Source: Variovorax davisae
GTDB lineage: Bacteria; Pseudomonadota; Gammaproteobacteria; Burkholderiales; Burkholderiaceae_C
NCBI RefSeq assembly: GCF_030316845.1
Contig: NZ_JASZYS010000002.1
Coordinates: 248,001-312,000, forward strand
Direction of reading: 5' to 3'
Length of the DNA stretch: 64,000 nt
Positions 45,030 through 54,440 of this stretch are shown piece by piece. The position numbers and the translations under genes were made by a program. Position 1 is the first letter of the stretch, and the number at the start of each line of letters is the position of its first letter. A model generated the notes under the pieces. The model saw only the letters and a program-made list of their open reading frames with translations. It was not told the DNA's origin and did not search any database.

Positions 45030-47428
45030 TTCCTGAAGAGATCGAGAATCCGGCTGCGCTCCTCGACCGGCGCCGGTGCGCTGATCGGCGGTGCCGCGAT
45101 CGCCTCCGCCGGCTGCGTCGGTCCGCTGTCGACGCCCAGGCTGGCGACGCCGCGGCCCGGCGCGTAGTCGTCGTAATACCACTCGCCGCCGACATTCACC
45201 ACGCCCGGTGGCGCCGGCACCTCGGCCACCGGCACGCCCTTGATCGCGGTCTCCATGAAGTTGATCCAGATCGGCAGGCTCAGGCCGCCGCCGGTCTCGC
45301 GGTCGCCCAGCTTGCGCGGCGTGTCGTAGCCCATCCAGGCAACGGCCGCCAGGGTAGGCTGGAAGCCCGCGAACCAGGCATCGAGCGAGTCGTTGGTGGT
45401 GCCGGTCTTGCCGTAGATGTCGGTGCGCTTGAGCGTCGCCTGCGCCTTGGCCGCGGTGCCGCCGCTGGCCACCGACTGCAGCAGGCTGGCCATCAGGAAG
45501 GCGTTGCGCTGCGGCACCGCGCGCAAGGTCTCGTTGAGCAGCGGCGGCTGCTTGTCGACCAGCACCTTGTCCTTGTGGTCGGTCACCCGGGTCACGAGGT
45601 AGGGGTTGACGCGGTAGCCGCCATTGGCGAACACCGAATACGCGGTCGCCATCTGCATCGGCGTCACCGAGCCGGCGCCCAGCGCCATCGGCAGGTAGGC
45701 CGGGTGCTTCTCGCGCTCGAAGCCGAAGTTGGTGACCCAGTCCTGGGCATAGCGGGTGCCGATCGACTGCAGGATGCGGATCGACACCATGTTCTTCGAC
45801 TTCATCAGCGCCCGGCGCATCGACATCGCGCCTTCGAAGGTGCCGTCGTAGTTCTTCGGCTCCCAGGGCTGGCCGCCGGTGGTGCCGGCGTCGAAGAAGA
45901 GCGGCGCATCGTTGATCACGGTGCTGGGGGTGAAGCCCTTCTCGAGCGCGGCCGAATAGATGAAGGGCTTGAAGCTCGAGCCCGGCTGGCGCCAGGCCTG
46001 CGTCACGTGGTTGAACTTGTTCTTGCCGAAGTCGAAGCCGCCGACCATCGCCTTGACGGCGCCGTCGCGCGGATCCATGGCGACGAAGGCGCCTTCCACC
46101 TCGGGCAGCTGGGTGATTTCCCAGGCGCCCTTGGGCGTCTTCACGACCCGGATCACGGCGCCGCGGCGGATCCGGATGTTGGGCGGTGCCTTGTCCGACA
46201 GCCCGGACTGGGCCGGCTTCAGGCCGTCGCCGGTGATCTGGACCGCGTCGCCGTTGCCGCGCACCGCCTGGATCTCCTTGGCGTTGGCCTTCAGCACCAC
46301 GGCCGACATGACGTCGCCGTTGTCGGGGTGGTCGGCCAAGGCGTCGTCGACCGCTTCGTCGAGCTCCTTGGCGTCGTTCGGCAATTCGACGAACTTCTCG
46401 GGGCCGCGGTAGATCTGGCGCCGCTCGTAGTCCATGATGCCGCGCCGCAAGGCGCGGTAGGCCGCCGCCTGGTCGGCCGCGACCAGCGTGGTGTAGACCT
46501 TGAGGCCGCGCGTGTAGGTGCTGTCGCCGTACTGCGCGTACATGAGCTGGCGCACGGTCTCGGCCACGTACTCGGCGTGCAGGCGGGTCGGGTCGGCGGC
46601 GTCGCGCAGGTGCAGCTCCTCCTTGCGGGCCTGGGCGGCCTGGTCGGCGTTGATGAAGCCGGCCTCCTGCATGCGGTCGATCACGTACAGCTGGCGGCCG
46701 CGGGCGCGGGCCGGGTTGTTGACCGGGTTGTTGGCGCCCGGCGCCTTCGGCAGGCCGGCCAGCATCGCCGCCTGGGCGATCGTGATGTCCGCGAGCGGCT
46801 TGCCGAAATAGGCCTCGGAGGCGGCCGCGAAGCCATAGGCGCGGTTGCCCAGGTAGATCTGGTTCAGGTAGATCTCGAGGATCTGGTCCTTGCTCAGCAG
46901 GTGCTCGAGCTTGAAGGTCAGCAGCACTTCGTAGATCTTGCGGGTCAGCGTCTTTTCCGAGCTCAGGTAGACGTTGCGCGCCACCTGCATCGTGATGGTC
47001 GACGCGCCCTGGCTCTTGGCCCGGTTCATGTTGGCCATGCCGGCCCGCAGCATGCCCTTGTAGTCGACGCCGCCGTGCTCGTAGAAGCGGGCGTCCTCGG
47101 CGGCCAGCACCGCGTCCTTCATCACCTTGGGGATGGTCGCGATCGGCGTCAGGTTGCGGCGCTCTTCGCCGAACTCGCCGATCAGGATCCCCTCGGCCGA
47201 GAACACCCGCAGCGGCAGCTTGGGGCGGTAGTCGGCGAGTTCGGAGATGTCAGGCAGGTTGGGGTAGGCGACCGCCAGCGCGACCGCGATGACGCAGATC
47301 AGCGCCACCGTCCCGGCCACCACCAGACCGAGGCTCCACAGGATCAGGCGAAGCAACCATTTCAGCCAGGCCGGGCGTTGGGGAGCGGGAGCCTTCGCAG
47401 GCCCTTTGGGTCGAGAGTTTTCGGGCAT
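45026..47428 (-). CDS. mrcA: Penicillin-binding protein 1A
   Basis: An 800-residue bifunctional peptidoglycan synthase in the inner membrane. It has a short cytoplasmic Pro/Lys-rich tail, one membrane anchor (about residues 22-55), a glycosyltransferase-51 domain with the catalytic Glu in 'EDARFYEHGG' and 'QILEIYLNQIYLG', an OB-like insert, and a transpeptidase domain with S484-S-F-K487 as SXXK, 'SKN' and 'KTGTT'. The C-terminus is Pro/Glu-rich. A TATAAT box on the minus strand (47457-47452) stands upstream. It is divergent from the pil operon, as in other proteobacteria. Confidence 0.97.
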   Translation of the reverse strand: MPENSRPKGPAKAPAPQRPAWLKWLLRLILWSLGLVVAGTVALICVIAVALAVAYPNLPDISELADYRPKLPLRVFSAEGILIGEFGEERRNLTPIATIPKVMKDAVLAAEDARFYEHGGVDYKGMLRAGMANMNRAKSQGASTITMQVARNVYLSSEKTLTRKIYEVLLTFKLEHLLSKDQILEIYLNQIYLGNRAYGFAAASEAYFGKPLADITIAQAAMLAGLPKAPGANNPVNNPARARGRQLYVIDRMQEAGFINADQAAQARKEELHLRDAADPTRLHAEYVAETVRQLMYAQYGDSTYTRGLKVYTTLVAADQAAAYRALRRGIMDYERRQIYRGPEKFVELPNDAKELDEAVDDALADHPDNGDVMSAVVLKANAKEIQAVRGNGDAVQITGDGLKPAQSGLSDKAPPNIRIRRGAVIRVVKTPKGAWEITQLPEVEGAFVAMDPRDGAVKAMVGGFDFGKNKFNHVTQAWRQPGSSFKPFIYSAALEKGFTPSTVINDAPLFFDAGTTGGQPWEPKNYDGTFEGAMSMRRALMKSKNMVSIRILQSIGTRYAQDWVTNFGFEREKHPAYLPMALGAGSVTPMQMATAYSVFANGGYRVNPYLVTRVTDHKDKVLVDKQPPLLNETLRAVPQRNAFLMASLLQSVASGGTAAKAQATLKRTDIYGKTGTTNDSLDAWFAGFQPTLAAVAWMGYDTPRKLGDRETGGGLSLPIWINFMETAIKGVPVAEVPAPPGVVNVGGEWYYDDYAPGRGVASLGVDSGPTQPAEAIAAPPISAPAPVEERSRILDLFRN

Positions 47429-47657
47429 TGAGGCTGTTGGAGTCTGAGCGCATTATAAAAACGCGCCGCCGTAGGACGGCGCCGCGGTAGCAGTTAGGAC
47501 CCAAGTACTCTTATTTGTGACGCAAGTTGCAGTTCCGAACTGTTACGTCGACTTTTGACAACGAATGCTCACTCACCGGGGATTCGGCGCTTGGATGGGC
47601 TTGCACCTTGCTGCTAGCATGCAACCACACGCAATTATTTCCAATCGTTACAAACGG
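47429..47657. promoter_or_regulatory. Divergent mrcA / pilM intergenic region
   Basis: Toward mrcA, TATAAT (47457-47452, minus strand) is a perfect -10 without a good -35. Just upstream of it, CGCCGT-CCT-ACGGCG forms a hairpin followed by T-residues on the minus strand. Toward pilM, GGGCTTGC-ACC-TTGCT (47597-47612) has the GG-N10-GC core and TTGCT of a sigma-54 promoter and would start transcription about 35 nt before the pilM ATG. This is a weak match that needs mapping. Confidence 0.35.
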
Positions 47658-48749
47658 ATGGGATCGAACTTGACTGCTCTTGGATCGTTGTTTCGCCGCC
47701 AGCCCGCGCCTTTGCTCGGGCTCGACGTCAGTTCGTCCAGCGTCAAGCTGGTCGAACTCGGCCGTGACGCGAGCGGCAAACTGGTGCTCGAGCGCTGTGC
47801 GATCGAGCCTCTCGAACGTGGCTGGATCACCGACGGCAACGTCGAGAAGTTCGACGAGGTCGCGGAGGCCGTGCGGCGCGTGGTCCGCAAGAGCGGCACC
47901 CGCACCAAGAATGTCGCCCTGGCCCTTCCGCCGTCGGCCGTGATCACCAAGAAGATCATCCTGCCCGGCGGCATGAGCGAGCAGGAGCTCGAGATCCAGG
48001 TCGAGTCCGAGGCCAACCAGTACATTCCGTTCTCGCTGGACGAGGTGAGCCTGGACTTCTGCGTCATCGGGCAGAGTGCCAACTCGGCCGGCGACGTCGA
48101 GGTCCTGATCGCGGCCTCCCGCAAGGAAAAGGTGCAGGACCGCCAGGGCCTGGCCGAAGCCTCGGGCCTCAAGGCGGTGATCCTCGACGTCGAGTCCTAC
48201 GCCTCCCGGCTGGCGACGGCGCGCCTGATCGAGCAACTCCCCGGCCAGGGCCAGGATGCCGTGGTCGCGCTGTTCGAGGTCGGCGCCTTCACCACCAGCA
48301 TGCAGGTGCTGCGCAACCAGGAAGTGCTGTATGACCGAGACCAGGCTTTCGGCGGCGCCCAACTGACCCAGTTGATCGTTCGCCAATACGGCTTCTCGGC
48401 CGAGGAGGCCGAGGCCAAGAAGCGCAGCGGGGAACTGCCCGACGACTACGCGGCCGGCGTGCTCAAGCCCTTCGTGGCCAGCATCGCGCAGGAAATCGCC
48501 CGGGCGCTGCAGTTCTTCTTTACCAGCACGCCCCACAACCGCGTCGACTACGTGCTGCTGGCGGGCGGATCGGCCGGCCTGCCCGGCCTCACCAGCGCCG
48601 TCACCCGCCAGACCTCGTTCGCCTGTTCGCTGGTCAACCCGTTCGACGGCATGGAAATCGGCAGCGGCATCCGCGAGAAGAAGGTGCGGCGCGAGGCGGC
48701 CTCGTACCTGACGTCCTGCGGCCTGGCGATGCGGAGGTTCCTGCAGTGA
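47658..48749 (+). CDS. pilM: Type IV pilus assembly protein PilM
   Basis: A 363-residue cytoplasmic actin-like ATPase of the pilus alignment complex. It shows 'LLGLDVSSSSVKLVEL' (phosphate 1 loop), 'EVGAFTTSMQVL' in the second loop, 'LAGGSAGLPGL' near the adenosine site, and a PilN-contacting 'VESEANQYIPF'. I chose the ATG at 47658; an ATG 31 codons earlier would add residues foreign to the family. PilM binds the PilN N-terminus, whose gene overlaps it by 4 bp (48746). Confidence 0.96.
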   Translation: MGSNLTALGSLFRRQPAPLLGLDVSSSSVKLVELGRDASGKLVLERCAIEPLERGWITDGNVEKFDEVAEAVRRVVRKSGTRTKNVALALPPSAVITKKIILPGGMSEQELEIQVESEANQYIPFSLDEVSLDFCVIGQSANSAGDVEVLIAASRKEKVQDRQGLAEASGLKAVILDVESYASRLATARLIEQLPGQGQDAVVALFEVGAFTTSMQVLRNQEVLYDRDQAFGGAQLTQLIVRQYGFSAEEAEAKKRSGELPDDYAAGVLKPFVASIAQEIARALQFFFTSTPHNRVDYVLLAGGSAGLPGLTSAVTRQTSFACSLVNPFDGMEIGSGIREKKVRREAASYLTSCGLAMRRFLQ

Positions 48750-49360
48750 TCCTGATCAATCTGCTGCCGCACCGCGAGGCCGCGCGCAAGCGCCGTCGCG
48801 AGACCTTCTATGCCACGCTGGGTCTTTCCGCGGTGCTGGGCGGGCTCATCGCGGTCACCGCCTTCCTCTGGTTCCAGGCCCAGATCTCGAACCAGCAGTC
48901 GAAGAACGCGCTGCTGAAGACCGAGATCACCAAACTCGAAACGGAAATCAAGGAGATTTCCACGCTGCAGGCCGAGATCGCCGCCTTGCGCGCCCGCCAG
49001 ACGGCGGTCGAAGACCTGCAAGGCGACCGCAACCTGCCGGTCCACCTGCTCAACGAGCTGGTCCGGCAGCTGCCCGACGGGGTCTACATCACCAGCATGA
49101 AGCAGGAAAACCAGACCGTCACGCTGCAGGGCATGGCGCAGTCGAACGAGCGGGTCTCCGAGCTGCTGCGCAACCTGGGCAACAGCAGTCCGTGGCTGGT
49201 CAAGCCCGAGCTCATCGAGATCACGTCGGCGACGGTCAGCCTGAGTGCGCGCGACCAGCGGCGCGTCGCCAACTTCAGGATGCGCATCGGCCTCAAGCGG
49301 CCGACCGACGCCCAGAAACCACCCGCCGGCGCACCGGCGGCCGTCAAGGCGAAGGGGTAA
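48746..49360 (+). CDS. pilN: Type IV pilus assembly protein PilN
   Basis: A 204-residue bitopic inner-membrane protein. It starts with the PilM-binding tail 'MILINLLPHREAARKRRR' ('INLLP' is the conserved contact), then one membrane helix (about residues 24-44), a coiled coil ('NQQSKNALLKTEITKLETEI') and a small periplasmic domain. It links cytoplasmic PilM with PilO and PilP. The ATG overlaps the pilM stop; pilO follows after 6 bp. Confidence 0.96.
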   Translation: MILINLLPHREAARKRRRETFYATLGLSAVLGGLIAVTAFLWFQAQISNQQSKNALLKTEITKLETEIKEISTLQAEIAALRARQTAVEDLQGDRNLPVHLLNELVRQLPDGVYITSMKQENQTVTLQGMAQSNERVSELLRNLGNSSPWLVKPELIEITSATVSLSARDQRRVANFRMRIGLKRPTDAQKPPAGAPAAVKAKG

Positions 49361-49366
49361 GCGCTC

Positions 49367-50050
49367 ATGGCAAAGAAACGCCCCTCCGAGAGGTTCGACT
49401 TCGCACTGGCCCTGCGCCGCTTCGGCCAGCAGTTCCAGGGGCTGAACCCCAACGATCCGTCGGTCTGGCCGCCACTGCCGCGCTACGCCCTGTGCGTGGC
49501 CGTGGTCGCGGCGGTGCTGGCAGCGCTGTGGTTCGTCTGGCTCACCAATTCGAACGACGAGCTCGAGGCCGAGCGCGCGAAGGAAGTCACCCTCCGGGCG
49601 GACTACCAGAAGAAGGTGGCGCAGGCCGCGAACCTCGATCTGCTCAAGAAGCAGCGCGAGCAGGTACAGCAATACGTCACCCTGCTCGAGAAGCAGCTGC
49701 CCAGCAAGGCCGAGATGGACGCGCTGCTGTCGGACATCAACCAGGCCGGCCTGGGCCGCAGCCTCCAGTTCGAGTTGTTCCGTCCGGGCCAGATTTCGGT
49801 CAAGGACTACTACGCCGAGCTGCCGATCGCGGTGCGCGTGACCGGCCGCTACCACGACATGGGTGCCTTCGCCGCCGACATCGCGAACCTGTCGCGGATC
49901 GTGACACTGAACAACCTCTCGGTGGCGCCGCAGAAGGACGGGGTGCTGGTCATGGACGCCACGGCGCGCACCTACCGCTATCTCGACGAGGAAGAGCAGG
50001 CGGCGCAGAAGCGCGCGGCCGCCGCGGCTGCGGGGGCCAAGAAGAAATGA
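49367..50050 (+). CDS. pilO: Type IV pilus assembly protein PilO
   Basis: A 227-residue bitopic protein, with a cytoplasmic N-terminus, a membrane helix at about residues 41-59, a coiled coil, and a periplasmic ferredoxin-like domain ('SKAEMDALLSDINQAGLG', 'ELPIAVRVTGRYHDMGAF'). It dimerises with PilN and contacts PilP. The tail is Ala/Lys-rich. The stop overlaps the pilP start (ATGA at 50047-50050). Confidence 0.96.
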   Translation: MAKKRPSERFDFALALRRFGQQFQGLNPNDPSVWPPLPRYALCVAVVAAVLAALWFVWLTNSNDELEAERAKEVTLRADYQKKVAQAANLDLLKKQREQVQQYVTLLEKQLPSKAEMDALLSDINQAGLGRSLQFELFRPGQISVKDYYAELPIAVRVTGRYHDMGAFAADIANLSRIVTLNNLSVAPQKDGVLVMDATARTYRYLDEEEQAAQKRAAAAAAGAKKK

Positions 50051-50586
50051 GAACGCTCAGCTTTCTATGGATCGCGGTCGCAGCCGTCGGGCTGACCGGC
50101 TGCTTCGGCTCGGAGCAGGAAGACCTCCAGCGCTGGATGGCCGAACAGCGCGCGCAGGTGAAGCCCAGCGTGCCGCCGATCACGGAGCCCAAGAAATTCA
50201 CGCCGCAGGCGTACACCGAGGCCGCGGCCTTCGACCCCTTCAACATCCAGAAGTTGACGCAGGCGCTGCGCCGGGACTCGGCCCAGCCCAGCACCTCGGG
50301 CCTGATCGCGCCCGAGCTGGCGCGCCGCAAGGAAGCGCTGGAGGCCTTCCCGCTCGACTCGATGGCAATGGTCGGCAGCCTGAGCCGCAACGGCCAGCCG
50401 GTGGCGCTGATCAGCGTCGACAAGCTGCTCTACCAGGTGCGGGTCGGCAACTATCTGGGACTCAACTACGGGCGCATCACCCGTATCAGCGAAACCGAAC
50501 TCGGCTTGCGTGAAATCGTGCAGGACGCCGCCGGTGAATGGATCGAACGCGTGGCGACGCTGCAGTTGCAAGAGAGGTCGAAATGA
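50047..50586 (+). CDS. pilP: Type IV pilus lipoprotein PilP
   Basis: A 179-residue inner-membrane lipoprotein with lipobox 'LTGC' (Cys19). The flexible Pro-rich N-terminal part ('QVKPSVPPITEPKKFTPQAY') is followed by a beta-domain with 'SMAMVGSLSRNGQPVALI', 'YLGLNYGRI' that contacts the PilQ secretin. I chose the ATG at 50047, which overlaps pilO. It overlaps pilQ by 4 bp. It joins the inner-membrane PilNO complex to the outer-membrane pore. Confidence 0.96.
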   Translation: MRTLSFLWIAVAAVGLTGCFGSEQEDLQRWMAEQRAQVKPSVPPITEPKKFTPQAYTEAAAFDPFNIQKLTQALRRDSAQPSTSGLIAPELARRKEALEAFPLDSMAMVGSLSRNGQPVALISVDKLLYQVRVGNYLGLNYGRITRISETELGLREIVQDAAGEWIERVATLQLQERSK

Positions 50587-52697
50587 ACCAACAAAAATCT
50601 ATGCTCGCGCAGTGGCTGCGCGTGGCCGGTGCTGCGATCGTGGCTTTCGGTGCTGCGGCAGTCGTTCATGCGCAGAACGCGATCGAATCGGTCACGAGTT
50701 CGATGCAGTCCGGCGCCGAGGTGATCCGGGTCGACTTCAGCCAGCCGCTGGCTGCGGCGCCGACCGGCTTCGCGATCCAGTCGCCGCCCCGTGTCGCGCT
50801 TGATTTCCCGGGCGTGACCAACGCCATCGGCCGCAACGCGATCGAGGTCAACCAGGGCAACCTGCGCTCGGTCAACGTGGTCCAGGCCGGCGAACGCACG
50901 CGCCTGGTCCTGAACCTGAAGCAGGCCACCGCCTACAAGGCCGAGATCCAGGGCAAGTCCCTGCTGGTCTCGCTGGAGCCGGTCGCGGGGGCCGCACTGG
51001 CCGCTTCGACGCCGTCCGCCTTCGCCGAGAACCGCAACCGCGACATGCTGCCGCTGCGCGATGTCGATTTCCGGCTGGGCAGCGACAACACCGGCCGCGT
51101 GATCGTCGATCTCGCCAACAACCAGGTGGGCGTCGACATCCGCCAGCAGGGCAAGAACCTGGTGGTCGAGTTCACCAAGTCGACCCTGCCCGAAGGCCTG
51201 CGCCGCCGCCTCGACGTGTCCGACTTCGGCACCCCGGTGCAGCTCGTGACGACCCAGCAGGTCGGCGACCGCGTCCGGATGGTGATCGAGCCGCGCGGCG
51301 AGTGGGAACACAGCGCCTACCAGAGCGAGAACCAGTTCGTGGTCGAAGTGCGTCCGCGCAAGATCGACCCGACCAAGCTGACGCAGGGCATCGGCTACAA
51401 CGGCGAGAAGCTGTCGCTGAACTTCCAGAACATCGAAGTGCGCTCGCTGCTGCAGGTGATCGCCGACTTCACCAACTTCAACATCGTGACTTCCGACTCG
51501 GTGACGGGTTCGCTGACCCTGCGCCTGAAGGACGTGCCCTGGGACCAGGCGCTCGACATCATCCTGCAGGCCAAGAACCTGGGCATGCGCAAGAACGGCA
51601 GCGTGCTCTGGATCGCGCCCAAGGACGAGATCAACGCCAAGGAAAAGATGGAGTTCGAGGCCCAGGCCGCGATCCAGAACCTGGAGCCGCTGCGGACCCA
51701 GTCGTTCCAGCTCAACTACACCAAGGCGATCCAGATCGCCCAGGGCCTGACCGGCACCGGTGCTTCGAGCGGCGGCGGCGGCGGCAGCAACACGACCCGC
51801 ATCCTGAGCCCGCGCGGCAGCGTGATCGCCGAATCGCGCACCAACCAGCTGTTCGTCTCGGACATCCCGTCGCGGCTGGTGCAGGTGGCCGAGCTGATCC
51901 AGAAGCTGGACATCCCGGTGCGCCAGGTGCTGATCGAGGCCCGCATCGTCGAAGCCTCCGACACCTTCGGCAAATCGCTGGGCGTGCGCCTCGGCGGCGG
52001 CGCGTTGAACAGCAACAACGCGATCGGGCCGACGACCTTCATTCCCGGGACCGCGACGACGGCTGCGAACCTGATCTCGACCCCGACGGGCAGCAACTTC
52101 GTCAACCTGCCCTCGACCGGCGTCTCCGGCAACGGCAATGCGCCGGGCACCTTCGCGATCTCGCTGTTCAACTCGAGCCTGTCGCGGATCCTGAACCTCG
52201 AGATCTCGGCCCTCGAAGCCGACGGCAAGGGCAAGGTGGTGTCGAGCCCGCGCGTCGTGACGGCCGACCAGACCAAGGCGCTGATCGAGCAGGGCACCGA
52301 GCTGCCCTACCAGGTCGCGACCTCCAGCGGCGCCACCTCGATCGCCTTCCGCAAGGCCAACCTGAAGCTCGAAGTGACGCCGCAGATCACGCCCGAGGGC
52401 AACATCATCCTGACGCTGGACGTCAACAAGGACACGGTGGGCCAGGCGACCACCGCCGGCTTCGCGATCAACACGAAGCACGTCCAGACCGAAGTGCTGG
52501 TCGAGAACGGCGGCACGGTCGTCATTGGTGGTATCTTCGAACTCACCGAATCCAACGACGAATCGCGCATCCCGGTGCTCGGTGAAGTGCCCTATCTCGG
52601 GGCGCTGTTCCGGACGCGCAATCGCGTTGCCAACAAGACTGAAATGCTCGTCTTTATCACCCCGAAGATGATTACCGATCGCAACGCCGCGCGCTGA
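50583..52697 (+). CDS. pilQ: Type IV pilus secretin PilQ
   Basis: A 704-residue outer-membrane secretin forming the pilus exit pore. After a signal peptide (near 'VVHAQN') come an AMIN domain ('SGAEVIRVDFSQPL' and a second copy around residue 155), an N0/STN domain ('LSLNFQNIEVRSLLQVIADF'), an N1/KH domain, and the secretin core with 'VLIEARIVEASDTFGKSLG', 'VVSSPRVVTADQTKA' and 'VPYLGALFRTRNRVANKTE'. The ATG overlaps pilP. Its stop codon sits in the loop of a perfect hairpin. Confidence 0.97.
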   Translation: MNQQKSMLAQWLRVAGAAIVAFGAAAVVHAQNAIESVTSSMQSGAEVIRVDFSQPLAAAPTGFAIQSPPRVALDFPGVTNAIGRNAIEVNQGNLRSVNVVQAGERTRLVLNLKQATAYKAEIQGKSLLVSLEPVAGAALAASTPSAFAENRNRDMLPLRDVDFRLGSDNTGRVIVDLANNQVGVDIRQQGKNLVVEFTKSTLPEGLRRRLDVSDFGTPVQLVTTQQVGDRVRMVIEPRGEWEHSAYQSENQFVVEVRPRKIDPTKLTQGIGYNGEKLSLNFQNIEVRSLLQVIADFTNFNIVTSDSVTGSLTLRLKDVPWDQALDIILQAKNLGMRKNGSVLWIAPKDEINAKEKMEFEAQAAIQNLEPLRTQSFQLNYTKAIQIAQGLTGTGASSGGGGGSNTTRILSPRGSVIAESRTNQLFVSDIPSRLVQVAELIQKLDIPVRQVLIEARIVEASDTFGKSLGVRLGGGALNSNNAIGPTTFIPGTATTAANLISTPTGSNFVNLPSTGVSGNGNAPGTFAISLFNSSLSRILNLEISALEADGKGKVVSSPRVVTADQTKALIEQGTELPYQVATSSGATSIAFRKANLKLEVTPQITPEGNIILTLDVNKDTVGQATTAGFAINTKHVQTEVLVENGGTVVIGGIFELTESNDESRIPVLGEVPYLGALFRTRNRVANKTEMLVFITPKMITDRNAAR

Positions 52698-52708
52698 CGC
52701 GCGGCGTT
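52683..52708 (+). promoter_or_regulatory. Perfect 11-bp hairpin on the pilQ stop codon, before aroK
   Basis: AACGCCGCGCG (52683-52693), loop CTGA with the stop codon TGA (52695-52697), and CGCGCGGCGTT (52698-52708). No U-run follows, so it is not a standard terminator. It ends 11 nt before the aroK GTG start and may act on read-through or ribosome entry. Confidence 0.6.
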
Positions 52709-52719
52709 CCCTGCACCGC

Positions 52720-53265
52720 GTGGCGGTCGCACTCGTCGGCTTGCCCGGCGCCGGCAAATCCGCGATTGGCCGGCGCCTTGCGCAGCGCCTGCAGCTTCCC
52801 TTCGTCGACAGCGATCACGTGATCGAGGACCGGATCGGCTGCTCGATCCGCGACTATTTCGAGCGCGAAGGCGAAGCCCGTTTCCGTGACCTGGAGCAAG
52901 CCGTCATCGCCGAGCTCGCGGCCGCGCCCCACGGCGTGGTGGCGACCGGTGGCGGCTGCGTACTGCGCGAGGCCAATCGGCAGGCCCTGCGCGCCGGCTT
53001 CCACGTGCTTTACCTGCGCTCGCTGCCCGAGGACCTGTTCCGCCGGCTGCGCCACGATGTCAAGCGCCCGCTGTTGCAGGTGGCCGATCCGCTGGGCCGG
53101 CTGCGCGAGCTCCATGACGCGCGGGATCCGCTCTACCGCGAGACCGCCCACGAAACCGTCGAGACCGGCCGGCCGTCGATCTCGGTGGTGGTGAACATCA
53201 TCGTGATGCAGCTGGAGCTCGCCGGCGTGGTCGTGCCCCCCGACCCCGGGCCGCTGCCGGACTGA
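52720..53265 (+). CDS. aroK: Shikimate kinase
   Basis: A 181-residue kinase phosphorylating shikimate at O3 with ATP in the aromatic amino acid pathway. Walker A is 'GLPGAGKSAIG' near the start, the shikimate-binding region 'FVDSDHVIEDRIG' follows, then 'GGGCVLRE' and the lid region with 'RPLLQVADPLGRL'. The start is GTG at 52720, with no clear ribosome-binding site, just after the pilQ hairpin. It is located between pilQ and aroB, a conserved order in proteobacteria. Confidence 0.95.
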   Translation: MAVALVGLPGAGKSAIGRRLAQRLQLPFVDSDHVIEDRIGCSIRDYFEREGEARFRDLEQAVIAELAAAPHGVVATGGGCVLREANRQALRAGFHVLYLRSLPEDLFRRLRHDVKRPLLQVADPLGRLRELHDARDPLYRETAHETVETGRPSISVVVNIIVMQLELAGVVVPPDPGPLPD

Positions 53266-53308
53266 CCGGTCCCCTGGCCGGGCCCGAGCCGGCGCCGTCG
53301 CATGCACC

Positions 53309-53314
53309 TAAACT
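53309..53314 (+). promoter_or_regulatory. aroB promoter -10, leaderless spacing
   Basis: TAAACT ends 6 nt before the aroB ATG at 53321. The six bases between, CGGGGG, are directly against the ATG and too close to act as a Shine-Dalgarno sequence, so the transcript probably starts at the start codon. No convincing -35 is visible. Confidence 0.4.
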
Positions 53315-53320
53315 CGGGGG

Positions 53321-54421
53321 ATGCCATTGTCCGTCCCTCCTGAACGTGTCGAGATCCAGCTCGGCGAGCGCAGCTACCAGATCCTGATCGGCAGCGAGCT
53401 GCTGGGCGATCCGCGCAGCTTCGCGGCCGCCCCGTCGGCCGCCAGCGCCCTGATCGTCACCAACACCACGGTGGCACCGCTCTACGCGGCCACCCTGCGC
53501 GCGGCATTGGCCGGCCGCTACCGGGAGGTGCACGTGCTCGAGCTCCCCGATGGCGAGGCGCACAAGGACTGGCAGACTTTGAACCTGGTGTTCGACGCGC
53601 TGCTGGCCCGCGGCGCCGATCGCAAGACGGTGCTGTTCGCGCTGGGCGGCGGCGTGGTGGGCGACATGACCGGCTTCGCCGCCGCCAGCTACATGCGGGG
53701 CGTGCCCTTCGTGCAGGTGCCGACGACGCTGCTGGCGCAGGTCGATTCGTCGGTCGGCGGCAAGACCGCGATCAACCACCCCCTGGGAAAGAACATGATC
53801 GGCGCCTTCTACCAGCCGCAGCTGGTGCTGTGCGACCTGGCGACGCTGGCCAGCCTGCCGCCGCGCGAGCTCAGCGCCGGGCTGGCCGAGGTCATCAAGT
53901 ACGGGCCGATCTACGACCTGGACTTCCTGGCCTGGATCGAAACCCACATCGATGCCTTGATCGCCCGCGAGCCCGCGGCGCTGGCCCATGCGGTCAAGCG
54001 CAGCTGCGAGATCAAGGCCGAGGTCGTGGGCCAGGACGAGCGCGAAGCCGGCCTGCGCGCGATCCTCAATTTCGGCCACACCTTCGGCCATGCGATCGAG
54101 TCCGGCCTCGGCTACGGCGAATGGCTGCACGGCGAGGCGGTCGGCTGCGGCATGGTCCTGGCAGCGCAGCTGTCCGCGCGCCTCGGCGGCATCGATGCCG
54201 CCTTCGTCGCGCGGCTGACCGCGCTGGTGCGGCGAGCCGGCCTGCCGGTGGTCGCGCCGGCCCTGGGCGCCGAGCGCTACCTGGAACTGATGCGGGTCGA
54301 CAAGAAGTCGGAGGCCGGCGAGATCCGCTTCGTGGTGCTCGACAAGCCCGGTTCGGCGGTCGTGCGCAGCGCGCCCGATGCCATGGTGCGCGACGTCCTG
54401 GCGCAGTGCTGCGCGGCTTGA
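53321..54421 (+). CDS. aroB: 3-Dehydroquinate synthase
   Basis: A 366-residue NAD- and metal-dependent enzyme that cyclises DAHP to 3-dehydroquinate, the second step of the shikimate pathway. Visible are '[13 protein letters not shown]', the NAD loop '[16 protein letters not shown]', '[20 protein letters not shown]' and the metal site His residues in '[10 protein letters not shown]' and '[11 protein letters not shown]'. It is 55 bp downstream of aroK, with its own leaderless-type -10 box, so it may be made both from the pil-aroK transcript and its own promoter. Confidence 0.97.
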   Translation: MPLSVPPERVEIQLGERSYQILIGSELLGDPRSFAAAPSAASALIVTNTTVAPLYAATLRAALAGRYREVHVLELPDGEAHKDWQTLNLVFDALLARGADRKTVLFALGGGVVGDMTGFAAASYMRGVPFVQVPTTLLAQVDSSVGGKTAINHPLGKNMIGAFYQPQLVLCDLATLASLPPRELSAGLAEVIKYGPIYDLDFLAWIETHIDALIAREPAALAHAVKRSCEIKAEVVGQDEREAGLRAILNFGHTFGHAIESGLGYGEWLHGEAVGCGMVLAAQLSARLGGIDAAFVARLTALVRRAGLPVVAPALGAERYLELMRVDKKSEAGEIRFVVLDKPGSAVVRSAPDAMVRDVLAQCCAA

Positions 54422-54440
54422 ATTCTCAGGTCTTGCTGCG

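Noticed and set aside
47458..47485. A terminator on the minus strand upstream of mrcA (CGCCGT/ACGGCG then T-residues)
   Set aside because: No minus-strand gene ends there, and the T-run overlaps the mrcA -10; it may be chance or part of promoter structure.
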